A DNA stretch of 64,000 bases from Bog-950 sp046329495 (GTDB lineage: Bacteria; Bacteroidota; Bacteroidia; Chitinophagales; LD1), in the NCBI GenBank assembly GCA_046329495.1, contig JAXLUO010000008.1, positions 90,804 to 154,803 of the forward strand, written 5' to 3'. This document shows, one piece after another, positions 50,808 through 58,688 of the stretch. The position numbers and the translations under genes were made by a program. The notes under the pieces are model-generated. The model was not told where the DNA came from. It saw nothing but the letters and a program-made list of their open reading frames with translations, and searched no databases. Every line of letters begins with the position of its first letter. Position 1 is the first letter of the stretch.

Positions 50808-52829
50808 ATGGCACAATCAATAGAACCAAATATTGCAGACTTGGCAAACGGTTGGCTTAAATCACACAAGTTGCCTTATAAATTAGAACAAGAATCTTTG
50901 AACGCCGAAATTGACAAGGCACTTCAAGATTATTTCTCAAAAAATGGTGGCGCTGGAGCAAATAGACCTGATGCAAAACTTCTACTGCGGGACAAAAACC
51001 TAAACTACTTTCCTATTCTCATTGAGTACAAGGGTTACAAAGACAAACTTGCAAAGCTTGATGCTGACGGAAAGGTTGAAAACAGAACAAACAAAAACGA
51101 ACCCAACTTTAAGAACATAAACTCTTATGCAGTAAACGGAGCAGTCCACTACTCAAATGCTTTGCTACATCATACAAGTTACACCGACATTATTGCAATC
51201 GGTATGACCGGATACAAAGATGAAGCAGGTAAAATTCAACACGAAATTGGAGTTTATTATGTTTCTAAAAGCAATTTTGGTATAGGACAAAAAGTTGGAG
51301 ATTATTCAGACTTTTCATTTTTAGCAAAGGGAAATTTTGATGCGTTTATTGAAAAAGTAAAAACGCTTCATCTTTCTCAAGAAGAATTAGACAGGCTAAA
51401 AGAACAACGAGAAAAAGAGATTGATGCAAGTCTGGTAAAGCTAAACAACGATATCTATCAAAACGAAAAGGGGCTTGGTGAAAACGATAGAGTTTACCTT
51501 GTTGCTGCTTCAATCATTGCAACTATTGGAATACCCGGAAAGGTTGCACCACTTGAGAAAGATGATTTAAAATCTTCTCCCGAAAAAGGCAACACAGACG
51601 GAGAAATAATTTTAAGAAAAATCACAGCGTTTTTGGAGCAGAAAAGGCTTCCCAAAGACAAGAAAGACCTTATCTTAAGGACATTACAAAACACGCTTAC
51701 AACTGAAAACATCAACAAAGTTGAAAAAGGCGAAACCCAACTTAAACGAGTTTTTACAAAGATTGTAGACGACTTGGGCATTTATTACAAAATCGGTCTG
51801 ACAACCGATTTTACAGGGAAGCTATTTAATGAAATGTATGGTTGGCTTGGTTTTTCACAAGACAAATTAAATGATGTAGTCCTTACGCCATCTTACATTG
51901 CTACACTTTTAGCAAAATTGGCGAGAGTGAACAAAGATTCTTATGTATGGGACTTTGCCACAGGTTCAGCCGGTTTGTTGGTAGCGGCAATGAATGAAAT
52001 GCTGATTGATGCAAAAAACACAATTACTTCACCAAAAAGGTTAGAAGAAAAACAGCTACAAATAAAAGCACAGCAAATAATGGGTTTAGAGTTGCTGCCA
52101 AGTGTGTATATGCTGGCAGTACTAAACATGATTTTAATGGGAGACGGGAGTTCAAATATTTTGAACATAGATTCGATCAAAGATTTTGATGGGAAGTATG
52201 GTTTTGGTAAAATTAAAAGCAAATTCCCTGCCGATGCTTTTGTTTTAAATCCGCCATATTCCGCGTCAGGAAATGGAATGAACTTCGTAGAAAAAGCACT
52301 TGGAATGATGAATAAGGGATATGCGGCAATTATCATTCAAAATTCGGCAGGTTCAGGTAAAGCAAAAGATTACAACAGAAAAATCCTAGATAAACATACG
52401 CTTATAGCCAGCATTAAAATGCCTGTTGATCTGTTTATCGGTAAATCAAGTGTGCAAACCAGCATTTATGTTTTTAAGGTAAATGAGAAACATCAAAATG
52501 ATGACCTGGTGAAATTCATTGACTTTTCAAATGACGGCTACACAAGAACTAATCGCAAAAAATCAAGCAGCAACTTAAAAGACACTGACCAAGCCAAAGA
52601 ACGCTACGAAGAATTGGTAAACTTGGTGCGTTTCGGAAAAAGCAAACTCAATATTTTTACTTCAAAGGAATATCACGAAAATACTATTGACATTAAAAAT
52701 GGTGCAGACTGGAATCAAACTGCGCCGATTGACACTAAGCCAACCCTGCAAGATTTCAAAAAAACAGTAAGTGATTATTTGGCTTGGGAAGTATCTACAA
52801 TTCTAAAACAACAGAGCTTGGGAAAATAG
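50808..52829 (+). CDS. fused endonuclease / N6-adenine methyltransferase (BcgI-like RM subunit)
   Basis: 673 residues, visibly more AT-rich than neighbouring genes. The N-terminal ~200 residues carry a candidate PD-(D/E)XK nuclease site: P54-D55 in NRPDAKLLL, then E73 and K75 in ILIEYKG. A helical region (about 185-330) is followed by a gamma-class adenine methyltransferase with SAM motif WDFATGSAGLL (381-391) and catalytic VLNPPYSAS (479-487). Fused cleavage and methylation plus a separate specificity subunit is the BcgI (type IIB) architecture; no HsdR-type ATP-dependent subunit is present. It could instead be a type I methylase with a degenerate N-terminus. Confidence 0.8.
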   Translation: MAQSIEPNIADLANGWLKSHKLPYKLEQESLNAEIDKALQDYFSKNGGAGANRPDAKLLLRDKNLNYFPILIEYKGYKDKLAKLDADGKVENRTNKNEPNFKNINSYAVNGAVHYSNALLHHTSYTDIIAIGMTGYKDEAGKIQHEIGVYYVSKSNFGIGQKVGDYSDFSFLAKGNFDAFIEKVKTLHLSQEELDRLKEQREKEIDASLVKLNNDIYQNEKGLGENDRVYLVAASIIATIGIPGKVAPLEKDDLKSSPEKGNTDGEIILRKITAFLEQKRLPKDKKDLILRTLQNTLTTENINKVEKGETQLKRVFTKIVDDLGIYYKIGLTTDFTGKLFNEMYGWLGFSQDKLNDVVLTPSYIATLLAKLARVNKDSYVWDFATGSAGLLVAAMNEMLIDAKNTITSPKRLEEKQLQIKAQQIMGLELLPSVYMLAVLNMILMGDGSSNILNIDSIKDFDGKYGFGKIKSKFPADAFVLNPPYSASGNGMNFVEKALGMMNKGYAAIIIQNSAGSGKAKDYNRKILDKHTLIASIKMPVDLFIGKSSVQTSIYVFKVNEKHQNDDLVKFIDFSNDGYTRTNRKKSSSNLKDTDQAKERYEELVNLVRFGKSKLNIFTSKEYHENTIDIKNGADWNQTAPIDTKPTLQDFKKTVSDYLAWEVSTILKQQSLGK

Positions 52830-53932
52830 TCGCCCCACTTAATAAGAAATTAGAAAGCGTTAAGTGGGGCGAATACAAGTTAAGTGATTTGTTTGGGAAA
52901 TCTACACGTGGGAAAAGGTTAAAAAGTGAAGATCGGATTTCTGGTAACTTGCCGTTCGTTACAGCAGGGGAAAAGAATGAAGGAATTTCAGATTTTATCG
53001 GAAATAATGTTGCTGTTTTTTCTGAAAACACAACAACGATAGATATGTTTGGATCTGCTAAATATAGAAGTTATAAATATGGTGGGGATGATCATATTGC
53101 AGTTGTGCATACTGAAAATTTACCTAAACCTGCTGCAATTTTTATAACATCTGCAATTCATAAAAAATCCTACACTGGCGAATTTCATTATGGCAGAAAC
53201 TTTTATGCGAAAGATGCCGATGATTTAAAAATACGCCTACCCACTCTCAACGGCAAGATAGATTTTAAGTTTATGGCAAATTTTGTTCAAGAGTTGGAGG
53301 CGGAACATATAACGCAGTTGGAGGCGTATTTATCAGCAACCGGAATAAATAATTATACTCTGAGCAAAGAAGAAAAACAAGCATTAAATGAATTTGAAAA
53401 ATTAAAATTTGATTCATTCAATGTAACAAAGGTGTTTAATGTGAAGAACACTAGAAATATTTTATCAAAAGATATAGTTGAAAATAGTGGCACAACGCCT
53501 TATTTGTGTGCTAGTGCAGAAAACAATGCTGTTAGTTCTTATATTTCTTACGATGAAAGATGTTTAGACAAAGGGAATTGTGTTTTCATTGGTGGAAAAA
53601 CTTTTGTTGTAAGCTATCAAGAAAAAGATTTTTATTCAAACGACAGTCATAATTTGGCTTTGTATCTTATAGACGAGAAGTATAGGGATAAACCAACCCA
53701 ATTGTATTTGGCAACTTGTGTCAATAAAAGTTTAGGACATAAATATTCTTGGGGCGACAGCATTAGCAACAAAAAAATTCAAACAGACAAGGTTTCCTTA
53801 CCTTCAAAAAATGGACAACCTGATTTCACCAAAATGAAAACATTCATTTCTGCGGTTCAGAAATTGGTTATTAAAGATGTTGTACTGTATACTGACAGAA
53901 AAAGAAAAGAGACAAAAGGACCAACGCATTAA
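52784..53932 (+). CDS. restriction-modification specificity subunit (HsdS/BcgI B-like)
   Basis: About 382 residues if started at the TTG at 52784; no ATG or GTG is in frame near the 5' end and the gene overlaps the methylase by 46 nt. Two target-recognition halves are visible: one from VKWGEYKLSDLFGKSTRG to LKIRLPTLNGKIDFKFM, the second from FDSFNVTKVFNVKNTRN to KVSLPSKNGQPDFTKM, each followed by a coiled helix (MANFVQELEAEHITQLEAYL and MKTFISAVQKLV). This duplicated TRD-helix layout defines the bipartite DNA sequence bound by the complex. AT-rich like its partner. The recognition site cannot be read from sequence. Confidence 0.8.
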   Translation: MGSIYNSKTTELGKIVAPLNKKLESVKWGEYKLSDLFGKSTRGKRLKSEDRISGNLPFVTAGEKNEGISDFIGNNVAVFSENTTTIDMFGSAKYRSYKYGGDDHIAVVHTENLPKPAAIFITSAIHKKSYTGEFHYGRNFYAKDADDLKIRLPTLNGKIDFKFMANFVQELEAEHITQLEAYLSATGINNYTLSKEEKQALNEFEKLKFDSFNVTKVFNVKNTRNILSKDIVENSGTTPYLCASAENNAVSSYISYDERCLDKGNCVFIGGKTFVVSYQEKDFYSNDSHNLALYLIDEKYRDKPTQLYLATCVNKSLGHKYSWGDSISNKKIQTDKVSLPSKNGQPDFTKMKTFISAVQKLVIKDVVLYTDRKRKETKGPTH

Positions 53933-54040
53933 ACCAGAAGTCAAACAATAATAAGCGAATAGTATACAATCACTCTGAATAGTTGTTTAACAGAGTTGTT
54001 CATTTGTTATAAAGAACGTTTCTGATGAAACTCGTATATA

Positions 54041-54061
54041 GTTACCCTTGATAAGGAGGGG
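54041..54061. repeat. right inverted repeat flanking the restriction-modification island
   Basis: GTTACCCTTGATAAGGAGGG plus one more G, the inverted partner of the motif at 50706-50725. It runs into a GGCGGC...GGGGTGGTT stretch known as a common intergenic element in Bacteroidota. Confidence 0.45.
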
Positions 54062-54390
54062 CGGCAATGCGAAGCTTTGCCGGGGTGGTTGACCCACTAC
54101 CTTCACAAGCCCGTACAACCGCTACTCTTATATAAACCTGGGCCAATAGGCTAACGTTACCCCACAAGCACCACCGGCTAAACCGCACGCAGCCAAAACG
54201 TGAGCCCAAGCAAAGCGCAAAACCCCGGCAACACACAACGCTTATATTGCGCGCGGCCTGTCCGTTTTTCGCGGAGCGCTTAAAACGGACGCTTTCTTTG
54301 GTTACTTTCTTTGTGAAAGAAAGTGACAATAAACTCAAGATACACTCCTGACTAAGATAGCTCTACCTTCCTCAAAAAATCCCTAACCCC

Positions 54391-54430
54391 ATTCGTCCAA
54401 TTTTGTCCAATTCGTTCAATTTGTCCAATT
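54391..54430. repeat. four short tandem repeats next to the HTH gene
   Basis: Units ATTCGTCCA, ATTTTGTCCA, ATTCGTTCA and ATTTGTCCA followed by ATT. On the coding strand of the HTH gene they read TGGACAAAT and variants, immediately after its stop codon. Confidence 0.7.
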
Positions 54431-54434
54431 ACCT

Positions 54435-55112
54435 TCATCCCCCCTTCAATACCTCTTCAATCTTCGCCAACTGCACGGGGCTTAACGAGGCTATCAACTC
54501 CTGCGTCAACATAATCCCGTTCAACTGCAGGTAGTTGTGCTGATTGTTAATATAAGTATGGCCCTTACCCTGTCTGGCACCTTCCTGATTGTTGCGGTTA
54601 ATATCATAATAGAGGCGTGCAGCCCGTAAATCGCCGTTTAAAGCGGAGGATAGCACCCGCTCCTTCACCGCATCCAACATAAAACTTTCAGCCTCTTGTC
54701 TTTCCTTGCAGCGCCGGTTCACTTCATAGTCGCTCAAATGACGGGTTATTGTTTTACGGCTCAAACCCAGGCGTTCGGCAATTTCTGTTTTGGTAGGTAT
54801 GCGGTTAAACTTTTCCGAGTAGTCTTTAATATAGTCCATGATCAAATTATGGTTCCGGTCCCAGATGCTGGATTGTGTTTCCTCATTTGCTGCCGGTTCC
54901 AACTTGTCCAGGTAGGCACTTTGCTGTTCTTCCGTATGTTGAGCCAAGAAGTTATTAGCCCATTCAGCAAAGTGCTTGCGCTTCTCCGGTTCCATTTCAA
55001 GGTCTTCCCTGGTAATTTCCGGTTTCTCCATCAGGGCATTGAACTCCATAATACGGTCAACTTCGGCCAATACGGGGTTTTCTTCCCGGTTTTCTATTTC
55101 GTTTGTATCCAT
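54435..55112 (-). CDS. HTH protein resembling a phage terminase small subunit
   Basis: 225 residues from MDTNEIENREENP (an ATG at 55154 adds 14 residues; the shorter start is preferred). After an acidic N-terminal region comes a clear helix-turn-helix at about 105-127 (RIPTKTEIAERLGLSRKTIT). Then a helix with LNGDLRAARLYYDINR (about 158-173), the kind of segment found in small terminase subunits and related phage DNA-packaging HTH proteins. No large terminase, portal or integrase gene is nearby, so it is a stand-alone, possibly domesticated gene. It may bind the GTCCC palindromes upstream. Confidence 0.65.
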   Translation of the reverse strand: MDTNEIENREENPVLAEVDRIMEFNALMEKPEITREDLEMEPEKRKHFAEWANNFLAQHTEEQQSAYLDKLEPAANEETQSSIWDRNHNLIMDYIKDYSEKFNRIPTKTEIAERLGLSRKTITRHLSDYEVNRRCKERQEAESFMLDAVKERVLSSALNGDLRAARLYYDINRNNQEGARQGKGHTYINNQHNYLQLNGIMLTQELIASLSPVQLAKIEEVLKGG

Positions 55113-55194
55113 AGCTTTTTTAGCCCCAATTACGTCGGGCGCTGCGCAATACATTTGCGTAGCGCACTATTTAACAAGTTTATTTCATGTGCTT

Positions 55195-55202
55195 CAAAGG
55201 TA
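55195..55202 (-). promoter_or_regulatory. -7 box for the HTH gene
   Basis: Perfect TACCTTTG on the minus strand (55202-55195), about 83 nt before the start codon; no clear -33 element. Confidence 0.45.
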
Positions 55203-55283
55203 CATTGGCAGGGCTCGTTCTACATATATATAGTAGTTCACAAATCCAATTCATATTGTTAAATCTAAAATTTGTAACCCCAA

Positions 55284-55372
55284 GTGGGACATTTGTTAAA
55301 ATTTAAAATATTGAAAATCATATAATTATAAAGATGTCCCAAAAACTTTGGGACACTGTCCCATTGGGACAG
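55284..55372. promoter_or_regulatory. cluster of GTCCC palindromes (putative operator)
   Basis: Three elements: half-site GTGGGACA (55284-55291), palindrome TGTCCCA-N7-TGGGACA (55335-55355) and the perfect 17-mer CTGTCCCA-T-TGGGACAG (55356-55372). They lie between the divergent HTH gene and the rplE promoter, in otherwise AT-rich DNA. Confidence 0.65.
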
Positions 55373-55446
55373 TAGGTTTCAACCGGCTATATTTGTGGGG
55401 TAGGAGAGACCTTGTTTGTCCCCTCCCCAAGAATATTTACAAAAGG

Positions 55447-55477
55447 TTTGCATTTCTGGCATTAATCACTATTTTTG
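55447..55477 (+). promoter_or_regulatory. promoter of the rplE-map operon
   Basis: TTTG at 55447-55450, 19-nt spacer, perfect TATTTTTG at 55470-55477; same architecture as the infA promoter. rplE starts 51 nt later. Confidence 0.75.
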
Positions 55478-55528
55478 CCGTCCTTTTTAGGAACAGCACG
55501 GTTGGGATCGTGCGCTAAAACATAGAAA

Positions 55529-56098
55529 ATGAGTCAAGCGAAATATACTCCGCGCCTTAAAGAGCGCTATGCAAATGAAATTGCACCTGCTTTGATGAAG
55601 AAGTTCAACTACACTTCTGTTATGCAGGTTCCCCGTCTCGAAAAAATTTGTTTAAACCAGGGTGTTAACGGCGCTACCAGCGATAAGAAACTGGTGGACG
55701 TTGCTGTTAACGAGATGACCACCATTGCGGGCCAAAAGGCAGTATCTGCCAAGTCCAAAAAGGCGATCTCTAACTTCAAACTGCGCGAAAACATGCCTAT
55801 TGCTGCGCGTGTTACTCTCCGTCAGGACCGCATGTATGAATTCCTGGACCGTTTGATTGCCGTAGCACTTCCACGTGTGCGCGACTTCAAAGGTATCAAC
55901 GGCAAAGGCTTCGACGGCCGCGGCAATTACACCTTCGGTATCAAAGAACAAATCATCTTCCCTGAAATGGAAATCGACAAGGTTACCAAAATCAACGGTA
56001 TGGATTTGACCTTCGTTACCAGTGCCCAAACCGACGAAGAAGCATACGCCCTGTTAGAAATGCTGGGTATGCCTTTCAAAAAAGACGAAAAGAAATAA
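55529..56098 (+). CDS. rplE: 50S ribosomal protein L5
   Basis: 189 residues with RLKERYANEIAPALMKKFNY at the start and the L5 motif VTLRQDRMYEFLDRLIAVALPRVRDFKG; binds 5S rRNA. First gene of this piece of the spc operon. The usual upstream rplX-rplN genes are absent and replaced by the divergent HTH gene and its own promoter. Confidence 0.97.
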   Translation: MSQAKYTPRLKERYANEIAPALMKKFNYTSVMQVPRLEKICLNQGVNGATSDKKLVDVAVNEMTTIAGQKAVSAKSKKAISNFKLRENMPIAARVTLRQDRMYEFLDRLIAVALPRVRDFKGINGKGFDGRGNYTFGIKEQIIFPEMEIDKVTKINGMDLTFVTSAQTDEEAYALLEMLGMPFKKDEKK

Positions 56099-56126
56099 GC
56101 AGTATAACAAAGTATAAAACTGAAAG

Positions 56127-56396
56127 ATGGCTAAAAAATCAATTGAAGCTCGTCAGCGCAAAAGAGAAAGACTGGTTGCCAAATTCGCTAAAAAGCGTGA
56201 AGAACTGAAGGCCGCCGGAGAATGGAGTCTGCTGGACAAACTGCCGAAGAACACCTCGAAAGTGCGTCTGCGCAACCGTTGTGCATTAACGGGCCGTCCA
56301 CGTGGTTATGTGCGCGATTTCGGCGTTTGCCGTATCAAATTCCGCGACCTGGCCAGCGAGGGCAAAATTCCGGGTGTAACTAAATCATCCTGGTAG
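56127..56396 (+). CDS. rpsN: 30S ribosomal protein S14 (zinc-free type)
   Basis: 89 residues, MAKKSIEARQRKRERLVAKF through RCALTGRPRGYVRDFGVCR to KIPGVTKSSW. This is the longer zinc-independent form without the C-x2-C pairs. Follows rplE by 28 nt. Confidence 0.97.
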   Translation: MAKKSIEARQRKRERLVAKFAKKREELKAAGEWSLLDKLPKNTSKVRLRNRCALTGRPRGYVRDFGVCRIKFRDLASEGKIPGVTKSSW

Positions 56397-56456
56397 ATTG
56401 TTCCGGCACTGCCGGTATAGAACACAAATTGTAAGAAAGAAATTAAAATAAATACA

Positions 56457-56858
56457 ATGGTTATTGATCCAATTGCCGACTTCCTCACCCGAATCAGAAA
56501 TGCCCAACAGGCAGGTCACCGTTTTGTTGAAATTCCGGGAAGCAAACTGAAGCAGCGCATCACCGAAATTCTGTACGATAAAGGCTATATCCTGAAGTAC
56601 AAGTTCGAAGACGGCGCCCACGGCCAGGGAGTTATCAAAATTGCATTGAAATACGATGCAGCCACCAAAACGCCGGTTATCAAACACCTTAGCCGTGTTT
56701 CTACCCCGGGTTTGCGCCAGTATAAAGGCCATGGCGAACTGCCACGCGTATTAAGCGGTTTAGGCATTGCCATCATCTCTACTTCAAGCGGCGTTATGAC
56801 CGATAAGGAAGCCCGCGAAAGAGGTATTGGTGGTGAAGTATTGTGCGAAATATTCTAA
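56457..56858 (+). CDS. rpsH: 30S ribosomal protein S8
   Basis: 133 residues: DPIADFLTRIRNAQQAGH near the start and the C-terminal ISTSSGVMTDKEARERGIGGEVLCEIF. Primary 16S rRNA binder and, in enteric bacteria, the translational repressor of the spc operon; that regulation is not shown here. Confidence 0.97.
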   Translation: MVIDPIADFLTRIRNAQQAGHRFVEIPGSKLKQRITEILYDKGYILKYKFEDGAHGQGVIKIALKYDAATKTPVIKHLSRVSTPGLRQYKGHGELPRVLSGLGIAIISTSSGVMTDKEARERGIGGEVLCEIF

Positions 56859-56888
56859 TTAATTTTTGACAGCGATAAAACGAGAGTT

Positions 56889-57446
56889 ATGTCACGTATA
56901 GGAAAAGCCCCCATTACCCTGCCTAAGAGTGTTACGGTAGAAGTTATGAGCGGCAATGTTGTAAAAGTAAAAGGTCCTAAAGGCGAACTTTTCCAGGCCG
57001 TTGACCCTGATATTACAGTAAAGGTTAACAATGGCGAACTGGTAGTAGAACGTCCAACCGATCAAAAACGCCATAAAGCCCTGCACGGCACTTACCGCGC
57101 TGTGCTTAACAACATGGTTAAAGGTGTTAGCGACGGATACGTGCGCAACATGGAACTGGTAGGTGTAGGTTACCGTGCCGAAGCCGCCAAGCAGGTACTT
57201 ACCTTAAACGTAGGTTACTCGCACCCGGTTGTTGTATTGCTGCCAGGCGAAGTTAAAGTAGCCACCAAGCAGGAAAAAGGTCAGAACCCTACCATTACCC
57301 TCGAGTCGCACGATCGCGAACTGTTAGGCCTGGTAGCTTCTAAAATCCGCGGCATCCGTAAGCCTGAGCCTTATAAAGGTAAGGGTATTAAGTTCAGCGG
57401 CGAGATCCTGAGAAGAAAAGCTGGTAAGAGCGCTGCTAAGAAGTAA
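56889..57446 (+). CDS. rplF: 50S ribosomal protein L6
   Basis: 185 residues, two repeated domains, starting MSRIGKAPITLPKSVTVE and ending with the conserved RKPEPYKGKGIKF followed by a basic tail. Located near the factor-binding centre of the 50S subunit. Confidence 0.97.
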   Translation: MSRIGKAPITLPKSVTVEVMSGNVVKVKGPKGELFQAVDPDITVKVNNGELVVERPTDQKRHKALHGTYRAVLNNMVKGVSDGYVRNMELVGVGYRAEAAKQVLTLNVGYSHPVVVLLPGEVKVATKQEKGQNPTITLESHDRELLGLVASKIRGIRKPEPYKGKGIKFSGEILRRKAGKSAAKK

Positions 57447-57522
57447 TAATTAACTAATTAAACGTGTAAGTGCAGTTAACCTGCAAAAGCACAAATATTA
57501 ATCATCTTAAAAAACTGGTAAG

Positions 57523-57876
57523 ATGGCATTCAGTAAAGAAGCAAGAAGGCAAAAAATAAGAAGCAGAATACGTGGCAAGATCCAAGGCACAGCGGAGCGT
57601 CCGCGCCTGGCAATCTTCCGCAGTAACAAGGAAATGTATGCCCAGCTGATCGACGATAACAGCGGCACTACCCTGGTAGCAGCTTCAACCCGCGATAAAG
57701 ATTTTGCACGCACCGGCACTAAAACCGAGCAAAGCAAAGCCGTAGGCACAGCCATCGCTAAAAAAGCAGTTGAAAAAGGACTGTCTTCGGTTGTGTTCGA
57801 CCGTGGCGGATTCCTGTATCACGGCCGTGTTAAAGCCCTGGCCGAAGGTGCCCGCGAAGGTGGTTTGCAGTTTTAA
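57523..57876 (+). CDS. rplR: 50S ribosomal protein L18
   Basis: 117 residues: basic N-terminus (ARRQKIRSRIRGKIQGTAER), then PRLAIFRSNKEMYAQLIDD and the end VKALAEGAREGGLQF. Binds 5S rRNA with L5. Confidence 0.97.
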   Translation: MAFSKEARRQKIRSRIRGKIQGTAERPRLAIFRSNKEMYAQLIDDNSGTTLVAASTRDKDFARTGTKTEQSKAVGTAIAKKAVEKGLSSVVFDRGGFLYHGRVKALAEGAREGGLQF

Positions 57877-57916
57877 TAGAAGTAATAAGAAATAGTACAC
57901 AGTTAATATAACCAAG

Positions 57917-58435
57917 ATGGCAAAACTTAATGTTCAAAAGCTTAAGGCAAGCGAACTGGAATTAAAAGAGAAAGTGGTGAACATCCGCCGCGTAACTAAA
58001 GTTACCAAAGGTGGTCGTACCTTCAGCTTTTCGGCAACCGTAGTTATCGGTAACGGTAACGGTATCGTAGGCGAAGGCCTGGGCAAAGCCCGCGAAGTGC
58101 AGGAAGCTATTCAAAAAGCTATCGACGACGCTAAGAAGAACCTGGTTAACATTCCGGTGTTCAAAGGAACTATCCCGCACGTTCAGTTCGGTAAGTTCGG
58201 TGCTGCCAAAGTTATGTTGCGCCCTGCCTCTCAAGGTACCGGTGTAATTGCCGGTGGTGCTATGCGTGCCGTGTTGGAAAGCGCCGGTATTAAGGACGTA
58301 CTGGCTAAGTCGCAAGGTGGTTCAAACCCTGCCAACGTTATCAAGGCTACCCTTGATGCACTGGGCAAACTGCGCGACCCTTACACTGTGAGCAAAAACC
58401 GCGGTGTAGCAATGGAAAAAGTATTTAAAGGGTAA
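57917..58435 (+). CDS. rpsE: 30S ribosomal protein S5
   Basis: 172 residues: dsRNA-binding-like N-terminal domain (VVNIRRVTKVTKGGRTFSFS, GEGLGKAREVQEAI) and C-terminal domain (ASQGTGVIAGGAMRAVLESAG). Contributes to decoding accuracy at the mRNA entry site. Confidence 0.97.
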   Translation: MAKLNVQKLKASELELKEKVVNIRRVTKVTKGGRTFSFSATVVIGNGNGIVGEGLGKAREVQEAIQKAIDDAKKNLVNIPVFKGTIPHVQFGKFGAAKVMLRPASQGTGVIAGGAMRAVLESAGIKDVLAKSQGGSNPANVIKATLDALGKLRDPYTVSKNRGVAMEKVFKG

Positions 58436-58486
58436 TTAAGCAGCCCCTCTATTTTAGAACAGAAGACCTGTTAATAAAGATATACC

Positions 58487-58666
58487 ATGGCAAAGATTAA
58501 AGTCACCAAAGTAAAGAGCACTATCGAGAAAGACGAGCGCCAAAAGAGAACAATGAAGGCGTTGGGTTTAAACAAGATAGGCGACAGCAACATTATCGAA
58601 ACCAATGACGCTGTAGCAGGTATGATTCGTAAAGTGAATCATTTGGTTAAAGTTGAAAACGTTTAA
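58487..58666 (+). CDS. rpmD: 50S ribosomal protein L30
   Basis: 59 residues (MAKIKVTKVKSTIEKDER...NHLVKVENV) between rpsE and rplO, its canonical place. Contains the L30 segment RTMKALGLNKIG and the closing MIRKVNHLVKV. Confidence 0.95.
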   Translation: MAKIKVTKVKSTIEKDERQKRTMKALGLNKIGDSNIIETNDAVAGMIRKVNHLVKVENV

Positions 58667-58688
58667 TAAACGATAAAAAGTAAGCGAA

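Larger units (their letters stand above)
53933..54434. other. 502-nt gene-free junction with several repeats
   Basis: Holds the right inverted repeat (54041-54061), a GC-rich block (about 54060-54330) with noncoding dispersed-repeat character, a perfect palindrome ACTTTCTTT-GTG-AAAGAAAGT at 54304-54324, and four tandem copies of ATT(C/T)GTCCA-like units at 54391-54430. A minus-strand open frame at 54042-54338 has no protein-like features. Confidence 0.5.

Noticed and set aside
54042..54338. 98-residue minus-strand open frame
   Set aside because: Rich in Arg, Ser and Cys without domains, lies in a repeat block with a palindrome and no promoter or coding signature; treated as a repeat.
50547..54434. 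Complete transposon or integrative element carrying the restriction-modification genes
   Set aside because: No transposase, integrase, tRNA target or clean target-site duplication is visible; only approximate inverted repeats.
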